A stretch of 64,000 nucleotides of DNA from [Mycobacterium] vasticus. GTDB lineage: Bacteria > Actinomycetota > Actinomycetes > Mycobacteriales > Mycobacteriaceae. Position 1 is the first letter of the stretch. Each line of letters starts with the position of its first letter. Positions 34,297-44,207 of the stretch are shown piece by piece. The translations under genes were made by a program, and so were the position numbers. A model generated the notes under the pieces. It made no database searches. It was not told the DNA's origin and was given only the letters and a program-made list of their open reading frames with translations. Location of the stretch: assembly GCF_020181595.1 (NCBI RefSeq), contig NZ_CP084028.1, positions 38,602-102,601 on the forward strand, written 5' to 3'.

Positions 34297-35421
34297 CTAC
34301 CAGTCCGATTCGTCGAAGGTGATGACGCCGCGGATGTTCTTGCCGTCGACCATGTCGGCGTAGCCGGTGTTGATGTCCTCCAGCTTGTAGGTGGTGGTGA
34401 TCATCTCGTCGACCTTGAGCAGCCCGGACTTGTACAGGCCCACCAGCTTGGGCGTCTCGATGTGCGAGCTGCCTCCGCCGAAGATGTTGCCCTTCAACGT
34501 CTTCTGCAACATGGTGAACAGGAACAGGTTCAGCTTGACGTCGGCGTCGACCATCGAGCCCATACCGGTGACCACGCAGGTGCCGGTCTTGGCGGTCAGC
34601 AGCAGCGCCTCTTCGATGTACTCGCCCTTCATATCGCCGACGGCGATGATCACCTTGTCGGCCATCAGGCCCCAGGTCTCCTCCATCACCGGCATGAGCG
34701 CTTCGGCCATGGACGGGTAGACGTGCGTGGCACCGAACTTCACGGCCTGATCACGCTTGAAGGCCACCGGGTCGATCGCGATGACGCGGCGCGCGCCGGA
34801 GAGCACCGCGCCCTGCAGGGCGCTCATGCCGATGCCGCCGACGCCGATGATGATCACTGTCTCGCCGGGCTTGACCTCGGCGACATTGGTGGCCGAACCG
34901 AAGCCGGTCGGCACCGCGCAGCCCATGATCGCCGCGGTCTGCAACGGCACGTCCTTGTCGATCTTGACCACGGAGTCCTGGTGCACGGTCGTGTACGGCG
35001 AGAACGTGCCGAGCAGGTTCATCGCGGAGACCTCGTGGGATCCGGCGTGGATCCGGTTGGTGCCGTCGGCGATGGCCTTGCCGCCCAGCAGCACCGCGCC
35101 GCGGTCACACAGCGAGCGGAAGCCCTTCATACACGGCGGGCAGTTGCCACACGCCGGGATGAAGGCCATGACGACGTGGTCGCCCTCTTCCAGGCCGGTC
35201 ACATTCTTGCCGACCTTGGTGATGACGCCGGCGCCCTCGTGGCCGCCGAGTGCCGGCAGATTCATCGGGGTGGCGCCGGTGGTCAGGTGGTAGTCCGAGT
35301 GGCACATGCCCGCGGCATGCATCCGGACCTGGACTTCGCCTTCAACCGGGTCGCCCAACTCGATCTCGTCGACCCGCCACGGCTGGTTCAGCTCCCACAA
35401 CAATGCGCCCTTGGTCTTCAT
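34297..35421 (-). CDS. NDMA-dependent, mycofactocin-type alcohol dehydrogenase
   Basis: A 374-residue zinc alcohol dehydrogenase of the actinobacterial NDMA-dependent group, whose nicotinamide cofactor is tightly held and recycled through mycofactocin. It shows catalytic CHSDYH, GHEGAG, the structural-zinc cysteines in CGNCPPCMKGFRSLC and the Rossmann loop IGVGGIGM. Immediately upstream (35434-35447) lies a perfect match to the KstR operator consensus, so transcription may be controlled by the cholesterol-catabolism repressor. The adjacent upstream gene is a hydroxysteroid-type SDR on the same strand. Confidence 0.88.
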   Translation of the reverse strand: MKTKGALLWELNQPWRVDEIELGDPVEGEVQVRMHAAGMCHSDYHLTTGATPMNLPALGGHEGAGVITKVGKNVTGLEEGDHVVMAFIPACGNCPPCMKGFRSLCDRGAVLLGGKAIADGTNRIHAGSHEVSAMNLLGTFSPYTTVHQDSVVKIDKDVPLQTAAIMGCAVPTGFGSATNVAEVKPGETVIIIGVGGIGMSALQGAVLSGARRVIAIDPVAFKRDQAVKFGATHVYPSMAEALMPVMEETWGLMADKVIIAVGDMKGEYIEEALLLTAKTGTCVVTGMGSMVDADVKLNLFLFTMLQKTLKGNIFGGGSSHIETPKLVGLYKSGLLKVDEMITTTYKLEDINTGYADMVDGKNIRGVITFDESDW

Positions 35422-35423
35422 GA

Positions 35424-37121
<1,698 letters not shown>

Positions 37122-37166
37122 ATCGGTGTCGGCGCGCTGTCTGTCGGTGTGGTTAGCGTTGCCGTC

Positions 37167-37919
37167 ATGAGCACCGACGACAAGATGCTGGCCCGTATCG
37201 CCGCGCTGTTGCGCCAGGCCGAGGGCACCGACAACGCGCACGAGGCCGACGCGTTCATGGCGGCGGCGCAGCGGCTGGCCACCGCGACCTCCATCGACCT
37301 GGCGGTGGCCCGGGCGCACTCCGCGACCCGGACGGCCGCGACCGCCCCGGTGCAGCGCACCGTCACCATCGGCTCACCCGGGACCCGGGGACTGCGCACC
37401 TACGTGCAGCTGTTCGTGGGGATCGCCGCCGCCAATGACGTGCGCTGCGACGTGGCGTCGAACTCGACGTTCGTCTACGCCTACGGATTCGCCGAGGACA
37501 TCGACGCCACCCACGCCCTCTACGCCGGCCTGGTGGTCCAGATGGTGCGGGCCTCCGACGTCTACATCGCCAGCGGAGCGCACCGGCCCACCCCGACCAT
37601 CACCGCCCGGCTGAACTTCCACTTGGCGTTCGGCGCCCGGGTCGGCCACCGGCTGGCCGAGGCGCGCGATGAGACCCGCAAGAGCGCCGAACAGGACCGC
37701 AGCCGGCCGGCTGGGACTGCCATTGCGTTGCGCAACAAGGAGATCGAACTGCGCGACTACTACCGCGGCGCGTCGAAGGCGCGCGGCACCTGGCGGGCCA
37801 GCCGGGCCTCGGCGGGGTATTCGTCGGCGGCGCGGCAGGCCGGGGACCGGGCCGGGCGGCGGGCCCGCCTCGGTGACGCCACCGAGCTGTCGGGGGCGCG
37901 GTCCGCGCTGGAACGTTGA
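37167..37919 (+). CDS. DUF2786-domain protein (Rv0184-like)
   Basis: A 250-residue protein with an N-terminal DUF2786 segment (DKMLARIAALLRQAEGTDNAHEAD) and a basic C-terminal region rich in Arg and Ala. The function is unknown. The ATG at 37167 is preferred, since a TANNNT element (TAGCGT, 37154-37159) lies 7 bases before it; the longer frame from 37149 is less likely. The end overlaps the next gene (TTGA), and the pair is adjacent to the lipase as in M. tuberculosis. Confidence 0.82.
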   Translation: MSTDDKMLARIAALLRQAEGTDNAHEADAFMAAAQRLATATSIDLAVARAHSATRTAATAPVQRTVTIGSPGTRGLRTYVQLFVGIAAANDVRCDVASNSTFVYAYGFAEDIDATHALYAGLVVQMVRASDVYIASGAHRPTPTITARLNFHLAFGARVGHRLAEARDETRKSAEQDRSRPAGTAIALRNKEIELRDYYRGASKARGTWRASRASAGYSSAARQAGDRAGRRARLGDATELSGARSALER

Positions 37920-38425
37920 GTGAAGGTGAGGTCGGCCGCGACGTCCAGCGCGCGAAGGTCTATGCCGCAGAGAGATTCGTGCGGACCCTGTTCGACCGTG
38001 CCGCCGAACGGGGGTCGGCTGACATCGACTTCTTCGGCACGCGGTTGACGCTGCCGCCGGAGGCCCGATTCGGTTCGGTGGCCGCAGTGGGACGCTACGT
38101 CGACGACGTGCTGGCGCTGGAGCCGGTACGCCGGCGGTGGCCCGAAGCGACGGCGCCGACTGTCCGTGTGCGGCGTGGCGTGACGGCCGCGCATTACGAA
38201 AAGGTCGGCGAGACAGGCGTTATCGCGGTTCCCGAGCAGGGTCACGGGAGTTGGGCGCTGCGGGAACTGGTGGTGCTGCACGAGATGGCGCACCATCTGT
38301 GTGACGTCCGGCCTGCGCACGGGCCGGAGTTCACTGCGACGTTGTGTGCGTTGGCCGAGATCGTGATGGGCCCGGAGTTGGGCTATGTGCTGCGGGTGGT
38401 GTTCGCGAGCGAAGGGGTGAGGTAG
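37916..38425 (+). CDS. Putative metallohydrolase with HExxH motif (Rv0185-like)
   Basis: A 169-residue protein whose C-terminal half holds VLHEMAHHLCD, an HExxH zinc-binding motif with a further histidine in RPAHGPEFT. It resembles a small actinobacterial family of predicted metalloproteins. The TTG start overlaps the previous stop (TTGA), so it is probably translated together with the DUF2786 gene. No other start is available nearby. The substrate is unknown. Confidence 0.8.
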   Translation: MSEGEVGRDVQRAKVYAAERFVRTLFDRAAERGSADIDFFGTRLTLPPEARFGSVAAVGRYVDDVLALEPVRRRWPEATAPTVRVRRGVTAAHYEKVGETGVIAVPEQGHGSWALRELVVLHEMAHHLCDVRPAHGPEFTATLCALAEIVMGPELGYVLRVVFASEGVR

Positions 38426-38427
38426 CG

Positions 38428-39039
38428 ATGGAAAGTATGAGTGCATCGTTCGAAACAGCTGTTCCCGCAGCGTTTCTGGGAGAAGACGAGTTCATCCAGT
38501 GTTCGGAGCCGGCCATCCGTTCGCTTGCCCGCGAATTGCGACAATCCGCCACCGACGACGTGTCTTATGCCAAGGCTGCGTTCGAATGGGTGCGGGACCA
38601 GGTCAGGCATTCCTGGGACGTCGCCGATCCCCGGGTGACGTTGACCGCGAGTGAGGTCCTCGAACATCGAGTGGGACTCTGCTACGCCAAGTCCCACCTG
38701 CTCGCGGCGCTGCTTCGAGGAGAAGGCATCCCAACCGGGCTGTGCTACCAGCGCCTTGTGGACGGCGAGGGACATGTCCTCCACGGACTCGTCGCGGTTC
38801 ACCTCCGGGGAGCTTGGCATCGCCAGGACGCACGCGGCAACAAGGACGGCGTTGACGCACAGTTCTGCATCGGCGCGGAGAAACTCGCGTGGCCCGTCGA
38901 TGATTCCGTGGGCGAGGTCGACTATCCGCAGCTCTTTGCGTCCCCGGTTCGGTCTGTCGTCGATGCGCTGCGCGCCGCGACCGATGTCCTGGAGCTCTGC
39001 GACGGTGGCCTGCCGACGGGCCTGGACGGCCCCCGGTGA
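38428..39039 (+). CDS. Transglutaminase-like (cysteine protease fold) protein
   Basis: A 203-residue transglutaminase-superfamily protein. The likely catalytic residues are Cys85 in VGLCYAKSHLLAALLR, His119 in VLHGLVAVHL and Asp134 in WHRQDARGN. The ATG at 38428 is 2 bases after the previous stop, so it may be co-transcribed. Codon use is visibly less GC-rich than the neighbours, for example TTTCTGGGAGAAGAC near the start. In M. tuberculosis this position holds a different gene (bglS, Rv0186, as recalled), so lateral gain is possible. The substrate is unknown. Confidence 0.78.
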   Translation: MESMSASFETAVPAAFLGEDEFIQCSEPAIRSLARELRQSATDDVSYAKAAFEWVRDQVRHSWDVADPRVTLTASEVLEHRVGLCYAKSHLLAALLRGEGIPTGLCYQRLVDGEGHVLHGLVAVHLRGAWHRQDARGNKDGVDAQFCIGAEKLAWPVDDSVGEVDYPQLFASPVRSVVDALRAATDVLELCDGGLPTGLDGPR

Positions 39040-39078
39040 CGCACAGCGGTCGAGATTGTGCGCCACCGGCGTCATCCG

Positions 39079-39228
39079 TCAACTGCTGACGGCTACCAGT
39101 TCGTCGCCGCAGGTGCAGCGGTAGGCCGCACCGGCGCCGTCGCAGTGGCACGGGGCCTCGATGCGGACCCGGCATCCACAACCGCTGTGGCCGCAGGTCA
39201 GTACGGTTCCCGCTTCGTAGTTCGCCAT
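39079..39228 (-). CDS. mymT: Copper metallothionein MymT
   Basis: A 49-residue ORF on the minus strand, below the usual size cut-off. The product starts [20 protein letters not shown] and has seven cysteines (12, 17, 19, 27, 29, 38, 40) in CxC and CxxxxCxC groups, ending with CTCGDEL. M. tuberculosis MymT (Rv0186A) has the same plan: TNYEAGTLLTCSHEGCGCR then [18 protein letters not shown]. It binds several Cu(I) ions and buffers toxic copper. An exact RicR operator and a TATAGT -10 element (39276-39281) lie upstream. AAAGG, about 9 bases before the ATG, serves as the ribosome site. Confidence 0.93.
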   Translation of the reverse strand: MANYEAGTVLTCGHSGCGCRVRIEAPCHCDGAGAAYRCTCGDELVAVSS

Positions 39229-39281
39229 GTTTCGCACCTTTCTTCATCTGATCCCGGGAGGTCCGGGTGAGCCCGACTATA

Positions 39282-39296
39282 TACCCCCTACGGGTA
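39282..39296. promoter_or_regulatory. RicR (copper) operator upstream of mymT
   Basis: TACCC-CCTAC-GGGTA, an exact TACCC-N5-GGGTA palindrome. It directly abuts the minus-strand -10 element TATAGT (39276-39281) of mymT, so RicR binding would block RNA polymerase until Cu(I) releases it. It also lies about 50 bases upstream of the O-methyltransferase on the plus strand and might influence that gene. Confidence 0.9.
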
Positions 39297-39342
39297 TGGG
39301 GTAAAGACCCGGATCTGCTGCAGCGGGGCTAGTCTCGGTGGC

Positions 39343-39999
39343 GTGAATGAGAAACCGACTCCCCGCGCCGTCGACGCTCTGCTGGATCACCTCTTCGTCG
39401 GTGACGATCCGGGGCTGTCAGCGGCGCTGGACGCCAGCGACGCCGCCGGCCTGCCCGCCATCGCGGTATCGGCGCAGCAGGGCAAGTTCCTGAACCTGCT
39501 GGCCACCGCAATAGGGGCCCGCCGCATTCTCGAGGTCGGGACCCTGGGCGGCTACAGCACGATCTGGCTGGCCCGGGCGGTCGGATCCGACGGCGCGGTG
39601 GTGACGTGCGAGTACGAGCCCAAGCACGCCGAGGTGGCGCGGGCCAACCTGGAAGGGGCCGGCGTCGGTGACCGGGTGCAGGTGCTGGTCGGCCCGGCGC
39701 TGGACACCCTGCCCACCCTGAACGGCGAGCCGTTCGACCTGGTGTTCATCGACGCCGACAAGCAGAACAACGCGGCCTACGTCGAGTGGGCGCTGCGGTT
39801 GGGCCGGACGGGCACCGTCATCGTGGTGGACAACGTGATTCGCGACGGAGCGATCCTGGAACCGGATTCGGACCCGACCGCCCGCGGCAGCCGGGACGTG
39901 CTGGAGTTGATGGCCGAGCACCCGCGCCTTAAGGCCGCCGCGATCCAGACCGTCGGCGTCAAGGGCTGGGACGGATTCGCCATGGCTGTCGTGACGTAG
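39343..39999 (+). CDS. SAM-dependent O-methyltransferase (Rv0187-like)
   Basis: A 218-residue class I methyltransferase of the catechol / caffeoyl-CoA O-methyltransferase family. The SAM-binding motif is LEVGTLGGYSTIWLA, followed by the acidic segment CEYEPKHAEVARANL, and the metal-binding aspartates are in FIDADKQNN and VVDNVIRDG. The acceptor is unknown. The GTG start at 39343 follows a TAGTCT element (39330-39335) by 7 bases, suggesting a leaderless mRNA. It neighbours mymT and ilvD as in M. tuberculosis (Rv0187, Rv0189c). Confidence 0.87.
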   Translation: MNEKPTPRAVDALLDHLFVGDDPGLSAALDASDAAGLPAIAVSAQQGKFLNLLATAIGARRILEVGTLGGYSTIWLARAVGSDGAVVTCEYEPKHAEVARANLEGAGVGDRVQVLVGPALDTLPTLNGEPFDLVFIDADKQNNAAYVEWALRLGRTGTVIVVDNVIRDGAILEPDSDPTARGSRDVLELMAEHPRLKAAAIQTVGVKGWDGFAMAVVT

Positions 40000-40014
40000 C
40001 GCCCCCACTTCGGC

Positions 40015-40075
40015 GCGAACGTGCAGAGTTGTCCGCTGTTTCCCCAGGTGGGGGTGGACAGCTCTGCACGCTCGC
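40015..40075. terminator. Long inverted repeat between convergent genes
   Basis: Arms 40015-40034 and 40056-40075 match at 18 of 20 positions; one of the two mismatches is a G-T pair. The loop itself contains CCCC-AGGT-GGGG. It lies between the convergent stops of the O-methyltransferase and ilvD and could end transcription from both. It could instead be a copy of a dispersed mycobacterial intergenic repeat; no second copy of this exact sequence was noticed in the window. Confidence 0.55.
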
Positions 40076-40103
40076 GAGGTGGTGGGGTGGGGTGGGGTGG
40101 CAG

Positions 40104-41816
40104 CTACCCGCAGACGGCGCCGGTGGCCGCCGAGCCCACCAGCTTGCGGTACTTGGCCAGCACGCCGGTGGTGTAGCGCGGCGCAGGGGGGGTGAAACCC
40201 TTTGCGCGGGCGGCGAACTCAGCCAGATCGTCGACCACCACATCCAGCGTGGCGTTGGCGACGTCGAGCCGGATCTTGTCCCCGTCGCGCAGGAACGCGA
40301 CCGGTCCGCCGTCCACCGCCTCGGGGGCGATGTGGCCGACGCACAGCCCGGTGGTGCCGCCGGAGAAGCGGCCATCGGTCAGCAGCAGCACGTCCTTGCC
40401 CAACCCGGCACCCTTGATCGCGCCGGTGATGGCCAGCATCTCGCGCATCCCCGGCCCGCCCTTGGGGCCCTCGTAGCGGATCACCACGGCGTCGCCCGCG
40501 GTGATCGTGCCGTCTTCGAGTGCATCCAGCGCCGCCCGCTCGCCGTCGAAAACCCTTGCGGTTCCCTCGAACACGTCGCTGTCGAAGCCGGCTGATTTGA
40601 CCACCGCGCCCTCCGGGGCCAGCGATCCGTGCAGGATCGTGATGCCACCGGTCGGGTGGATCGGGTTGGTCAGCGCGTGCAGCACCTTGCCGTCCACCAC
40701 CGGGGGGTTGAGCTCGGCGATGTTCTCCGCCATGGTCTTTCCGGTGACGGTCAGGCAGTCGCCGTGCAGCAGACCCGCTTCGAGCAGGGTCTTGAGCATG
40801 ACCGGCACCCCGCCGATCTTGTCGATGTCGTACATCACGTGCGCACCGAACGGCTTGACGTCCGCCAGGTGCGGCACCTTCGCCCCGACCCGGGAGAAGT
40901 CGGCCAGGGTCAGGTCAACCTCGGCCTCACGGGCGATCGCCAAGAGGTGCAGCACCGCGTTGGTGGACCCGCCGAACGCCATCACCACCGCGATCGCGTT
41001 CTCGAACGCCTCTTTGGTCAAGATGTCGCGGGCGGTGATCCCGCGGCGCAACAGCTCCACCACGGCGGCGCCGCTGGCCTTGGCGTACCCGTCGCGGCGC
41101 CGGTCGATCGCTGGCGGGGAGGCACTGCCCGGCAGCGACATACCCAGTGCCTCAGCGGCACTGGCCATGGTGTTGGCGGTGTACATGCCGCCGCAGGCGC
41201 CCTCGCCGGGGCAGATCGACCGCTCGATGATGTCGACGTCCTCGCGTGACATCAGGCCGCGCGAACACGCGCCGACCGCCTCGAAGGCATCGATGATCGT
41301 CACTTCGCGCTCGGTGCCGTCGGACAGCTGCGCGTAGCCCGGCATGGTGGAGCCCGCGTAGAGGAAGACCGAGGCCAGGTTCAGCCGGGCCGCGGCCATC
41401 AGCATCCCGGGCAGCGACTTGTCGCATCCGGCCAGCAGGACCGAGCCGTCGAGGCGCTCGGCGCACATAACCGTCTCGACGCTGTCGGCGATCACCTCGC
41501 GGGAGACCAGCGAGAAGTGCATGCCCTCGTGGCCCATCGAGATGCCGTCGGAGACCGAGATGGTGCCGAACTCCAGCGGGTAGCCACCGGCCGCCAGGAC
41601 ACCTTCCTTGGCGGCTTTGGCCAACCGGTCCAGCGACAGGTTGCACGGGGTGATCTCGTTCCACGACGAAGCCACTCCGATCTGCGGCTTGGCGAAGTCG
41701 TCGTCGCCCATGCCTACGGCCCGCAGCATCCCGCGCGCGGCGGTCTTCTCGAGGCCGTCGGTGACGTCACGACTGCGCGGTTTGATGTCGACGGAGGCTG
41801 AGGGCTCGCGATTCAC
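40104..41816 (-). CDS. ilvD: Dihydroxy-acid dehydratase IlvD
   Basis: A 570-residue iron-sulfur dehydratase that converts dihydroxy acids to 2-keto acids in valine, leucine and isoleucine synthesis. Landmarks are [23 protein letters not shown] with a cluster cysteine, [16 protein letters not shown] with another, and GRFSGGTTG near the C-terminus. The GTG start at 41816 gives the expected length. It is transcribed away from the copper operon on its right; Fe-S dehydratases are known copper targets, though co-location may be ancestral synteny (Rv0189c beside ricR). Confidence 0.95.
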   Translation of the reverse strand: MNREPSASVDIKPRSRDVTDGLEKTAARGMLRAVGMGDDDFAKPQIGVASSWNEITPCNLSLDRLAKAAKEGVLAAGGYPLEFGTISVSDGISMGHEGMHFSLVSREVIADSVETVMCAERLDGSVLLAGCDKSLPGMLMAAARLNLASVFLYAGSTMPGYAQLSDGTEREVTIIDAFEAVGACSRGLMSREDVDIIERSICPGEGACGGMYTANTMASAAEALGMSLPGSASPPAIDRRRDGYAKASGAAVVELLRRGITARDILTKEAFENAIAVVMAFGGSTNAVLHLLAIAREAEVDLTLADFSRVGAKVPHLADVKPFGAHVMYDIDKIGGVPVMLKTLLEAGLLHGDCLTVTGKTMAENIAELNPPVVDGKVLHALTNPIHPTGGITILHGSLAPEGAVVKSAGFDSDVFEGTARVFDGERAALDALEDGTITAGDAVVIRYEGPKGGPGMREMLAITGAIKGAGLGKDVLLLTDGRFSGGTTGLCVGHIAPEAVDGGPVAFLRDGDKIRLDVANATLDVVVDDLAEFAARAKGFTPPAPRYTTGVLAKYRKLVGSAATGAVCG

Positions 41817-41861
41817 CCGCTAAGTATGCCGGTCGGCCCGTACCGGGCAAAACGAATTAAA

Positions 41862-41876
41862 TACCCCGAGGGGGTA
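41862..41876. promoter_or_regulatory. RicR (copper) operator upstream of the DUF305-ricR operon
   Basis: TACCC-CGAGG-GGGTA, an exact TACCC-N5-GGGTA palindrome. A -10 element TAAGCT (41882-41887) follows by 5 bases and ends 6 bases before the ATG at 41894, so the operator covers the promoter spacer and the transcript is probably leaderless. It would make ricR autoregulated by copper. Confidence 0.9.
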
Positions 41877-41893
41877 TGGGTTAAGCTGGGTGA

Positions 41894-42466
41894 ATGAGAT
41901 CAGCCCTCACGGTCGTCGCCGCGGCCGCCATCAGCGTCGCCGCCGGCGGGTGCCACCACGCGGGCACCCCGGCGCCCGAGGCGTCGACGAGCGCGGTGGG
42001 AATCACCACCGGCAGCCCCGCCGACGTGGCCTTTCTGGAGAACATGGTGGTCCACCACCAGCAGGCCCTGGACCTGTTGGCGTTGGTGCCCGCCGGCAGC
42101 ACCAACCAGGCGCTGGTGTCGTTCGCCGCGCAGAACGCCGCGCAACAGCAGACCGAACTGCAGGGCTGCCAGGCGCAACTGTTGCAGTGGGAGGTCCCCG
42201 GCGGCCCTTCCGAACGCGACCCCGCCGCCGACATTCCCGGCATGGTGGACAAGGCCACCGTGGACAAGCTGCGCGGCCTGCACGGGCCGGCGTTCGACAC
42301 GCTGTGGCTGCAGTCGATGATCGCTCACCACCGTGGCGCGATCACCATGGCGCAGAACGAGATCCAAAACGGCGAGAGCGCCGAGGCGATCAGCATCGCG
42401 CAGTCGCTGGTGCCGTTTCAGCAATCCCAGATCACCCAGATGAACCAACTGTTGGGGGCGTCATGA
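41894..42466 (+). CDS. DUF305 putative copper-binding lipoprotein
   Basis: A 190-residue exported protein of the DUF305 family. The signal peptide (SALTVVAAAAISVAAGGC) ends in a cysteine that may be lipidated, although the lipobox is imperfect. Two repeats of the family histidine motif occur, MVVHHQQALDLL and MIAHHRGAITMA. A cyanobacterial DUF305 member, CopM, binds copper in the periplasm. Here the gene is directly under a RicR operator and overlaps ricR by ATGA, which ties it to copper handling. As I recall, M. tuberculosis ricR is not preceded by such a gene. Confidence 0.85.
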   Translation: MRSALTVVAAAAISVAAGGCHHAGTPAPEASTSAVGITTGSPADVAFLENMVVHHQQALDLLALVPAGSTNQALVSFAAQNAAQQQTELQGCQAQLLQWEVPGGPSERDPAADIPGMVDKATVDKLRGLHGPAFDTLWLQSMIAHHRGAITMAQNEIQNGESAEAISIAQSLVPFQQSQITQMNQLLGAS

Positions 42467-42756
42467 CCACCGAGGCTCCGGGGTACTCCCCGCGCAAGGA
42501 CAACTACGCCAAGCGGCTGCGCCGCATCGAGGGCCAGGTGCGCGGAATCGCCAAGATGATCGAGGATGACAAATACTGCATCGACGTCCTCACCCAGATC
42601 AGCGCGGCCAACAGTGCGCTGCGGTCGGTGGCGCTGAACCTGCTCGACGAGCATCTGGGGCACTGCGTCACCGGGGCGGTGGCCTCCGGCGGCGACGAGG
42701 CCGACGCGAAACTCGCCGAAGCCTCCGCCGCTATCGCGCGGCTGGTTCGTTCCTGA
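42463..42756 (+). CDS. ricR: Copper-sensing repressor RicR (CsoR family)
   Basis: A 97-residue all-helical CsoR/RcnR-family repressor. The Cu(I) ligands Cys39, His64 and Cys68 are all present (KYCIDV and DEHLGHCV), as is the family segment RLRRIEGQVRGIAKMI. Cu(I) binding releases it from TACCC-N5-GGGTA sites, two of which are in this window (mymT and its own operon). Its start overlaps the DUF305 gene by ATGA. The position between ilvD and an MFS gene matches Rv0190, which is M. tuberculosis ricR. Confidence 0.93.
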   Translation: MTTEAPGYSPRKDNYAKRLRRIEGQVRGIAKMIEDDKYCIDVLTQISAANSALRSVALNLLDEHLGHCVTGAVASGGDEADAKLAEASAAIARLVRS

Positions 42757-42835
42757 CCCGGTCGCCGTTACCATGTGATCCAGCAGTTACCGGGAGCGCA
42801 ACGCGCCACACACCACTCGACGCTGCTCCCACACG

Positions 42836-44047
42836 ATGACTGTCGAAACCGGAAAAACCCGCACCGGGCCTTGGACGCCGCGGACCACGGCCCAGCTGGC
42901 GATCCTGGCCGCGGCCGCCTTCATCTACGCCACCGCCGAAATCCTGCCGGTCGGCGCGCTGCCCGCGATCTCGCAGGGCCTGGATGTCAGCGAGGCGCTG
43001 GTCGGAACCCTGCTGGCCTGGTATGCGGTGGTCGCGGCGGTGACGACCATTCCGCTGGTGCGCTGGACCGCGCAGTGGCCGCGCCGCCGGGTCCTGTTGC
43101 TCACCCTGGTCTGTCTGACCGTGTCACAGGTGATCTCGGCGTTGGCGCCGACGTTCCCCGTGCTGGCCGCCGGCCGGGCGCTGTGCGCGGTCACCCACGG
43201 CCTGATGTGGTCGGTGCTGGCCCCGATCGCCACCCGCCTGGTGCCACCCAGTCATTCCGGGCGGGCCACCACCGCGATCTACGTGGGCACCAGCCTGGCC
43301 TTGGTGGTCGGCATCCCGCTGACCTCGGCGATGAGCCTGCTGTGGGGCTGGCGGCTGGCGGTCGTGGTGATCACCGTGGCGGCGGCGGTCGTCACCGTCG
43401 CGGCACGTTTCGCGCTGCCCGCGCTGGTACTCACAGACCACCAACTGACCCTGGTCGGGCGCCATCACTATCGCAACGTGCGACTGCTGGGCGTGAGCGC
43501 GGTCATGCTGATCGCCGTCACGGGCCACTTCATCTCTTACACGTTCATCGCGGTGATCATCGAAGACGTGGTCGGGGTCCCGGGGGCGCGGCTGGCCTGG
43601 TTGCTGGCCGCGTTCGGGGCAGCCGGGCTGATTGCGATGCCGATGCTGGCCGGGCCGCTGGACCACCGGCCCAAGGCCGTCACCGGCAGCTGCATGGCCG
43701 CATTGTCGACGGCTTTCGTGGTGCTGGCGGCGCTGGCCATCGGCGGGCACCACTCGACCGCGACGACGCTGGCGGGGGCGGCGGCGATCGTGCTGTGGGG
43801 GGCGATGGCGATGGCGGTCTCGCCGATGCTGCAGTCGGCGGCCATGCGTACCGCGCCGGATGACCCTGACGGCGCGTCGGGGCTGTATGTGACGGCTTTC
43901 CAGGTCGGAATCACCGGGGGATCACTGGCGGGTGGGTTGCTGTTCGAAGTGGCGGGAACCTCGGCGATGCTGACCGCGTCGGCGGTGCTGGTCGGTCTCG
44001 CGGCGGCCGGGATCGCGGCCAGCAAACGGCTGTTCGTCGTTCCCTGA
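42836..44047 (+). CDS. MFS transporter (Rv0191-like)
   Basis: A 403-residue major facilitator with about twelve hydrophobic segments. AEILPVGALPAIS near the first helix and the loop between helices 2 and 3 (WTAQWPRRRVLLL) suggest the drug:H+ antiporter-1 sugar-efflux type. The substrate is unknown. The gene starts 80 bases after ricR; no RicR operator is seen in the gap, so copper control would need readthrough. The position agrees with Rv0191. Confidence 0.87.
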   Translation: MTVETGKTRTGPWTPRTTAQLAILAAAAFIYATAEILPVGALPAISQGLDVSEALVGTLLAWYAVVAAVTTIPLVRWTAQWPRRRVLLLTLVCLTVSQVISALAPTFPVLAAGRALCAVTHGLMWSVLAPIATRLVPPSHSGRATTAIYVGTSLALVVGIPLTSAMSLLWGWRLAVVVITVAAAVVTVAARFALPALVLTDHQLTLVGRHHYRNVRLLGVSAVMLIAVTGHFISYTFIAVIIEDVVGVPGARLAWLLAAFGAAGLIAMPMLAGPLDHRPKAVTGSCMAALSTAFVVLAALAIGGHHSTATTLAGAAAIVLWGAMAMAVSPMLQSAAMRTAPDDPDGASGLYVTAFQVGITGGSLAGGLLFEVAGTSAMLTASAVLVGLAAAGIAASKRLFVVP

Positions 44048-44207
44048 GACGCCTGGCGCAGTGGCCTTCGCCACTTCGCTCGCGGCTGAAACCGCTGCTC
44101 AACAGCATGTGACGTCCAATTTCGTGGTGTCGGGCAGCTGCTTGAAGAGTTAGCTGACCGTCGTCTTGTGCCACACTTGGATGAAGCTTGTGACCGGAGG
44201 TATGTCA

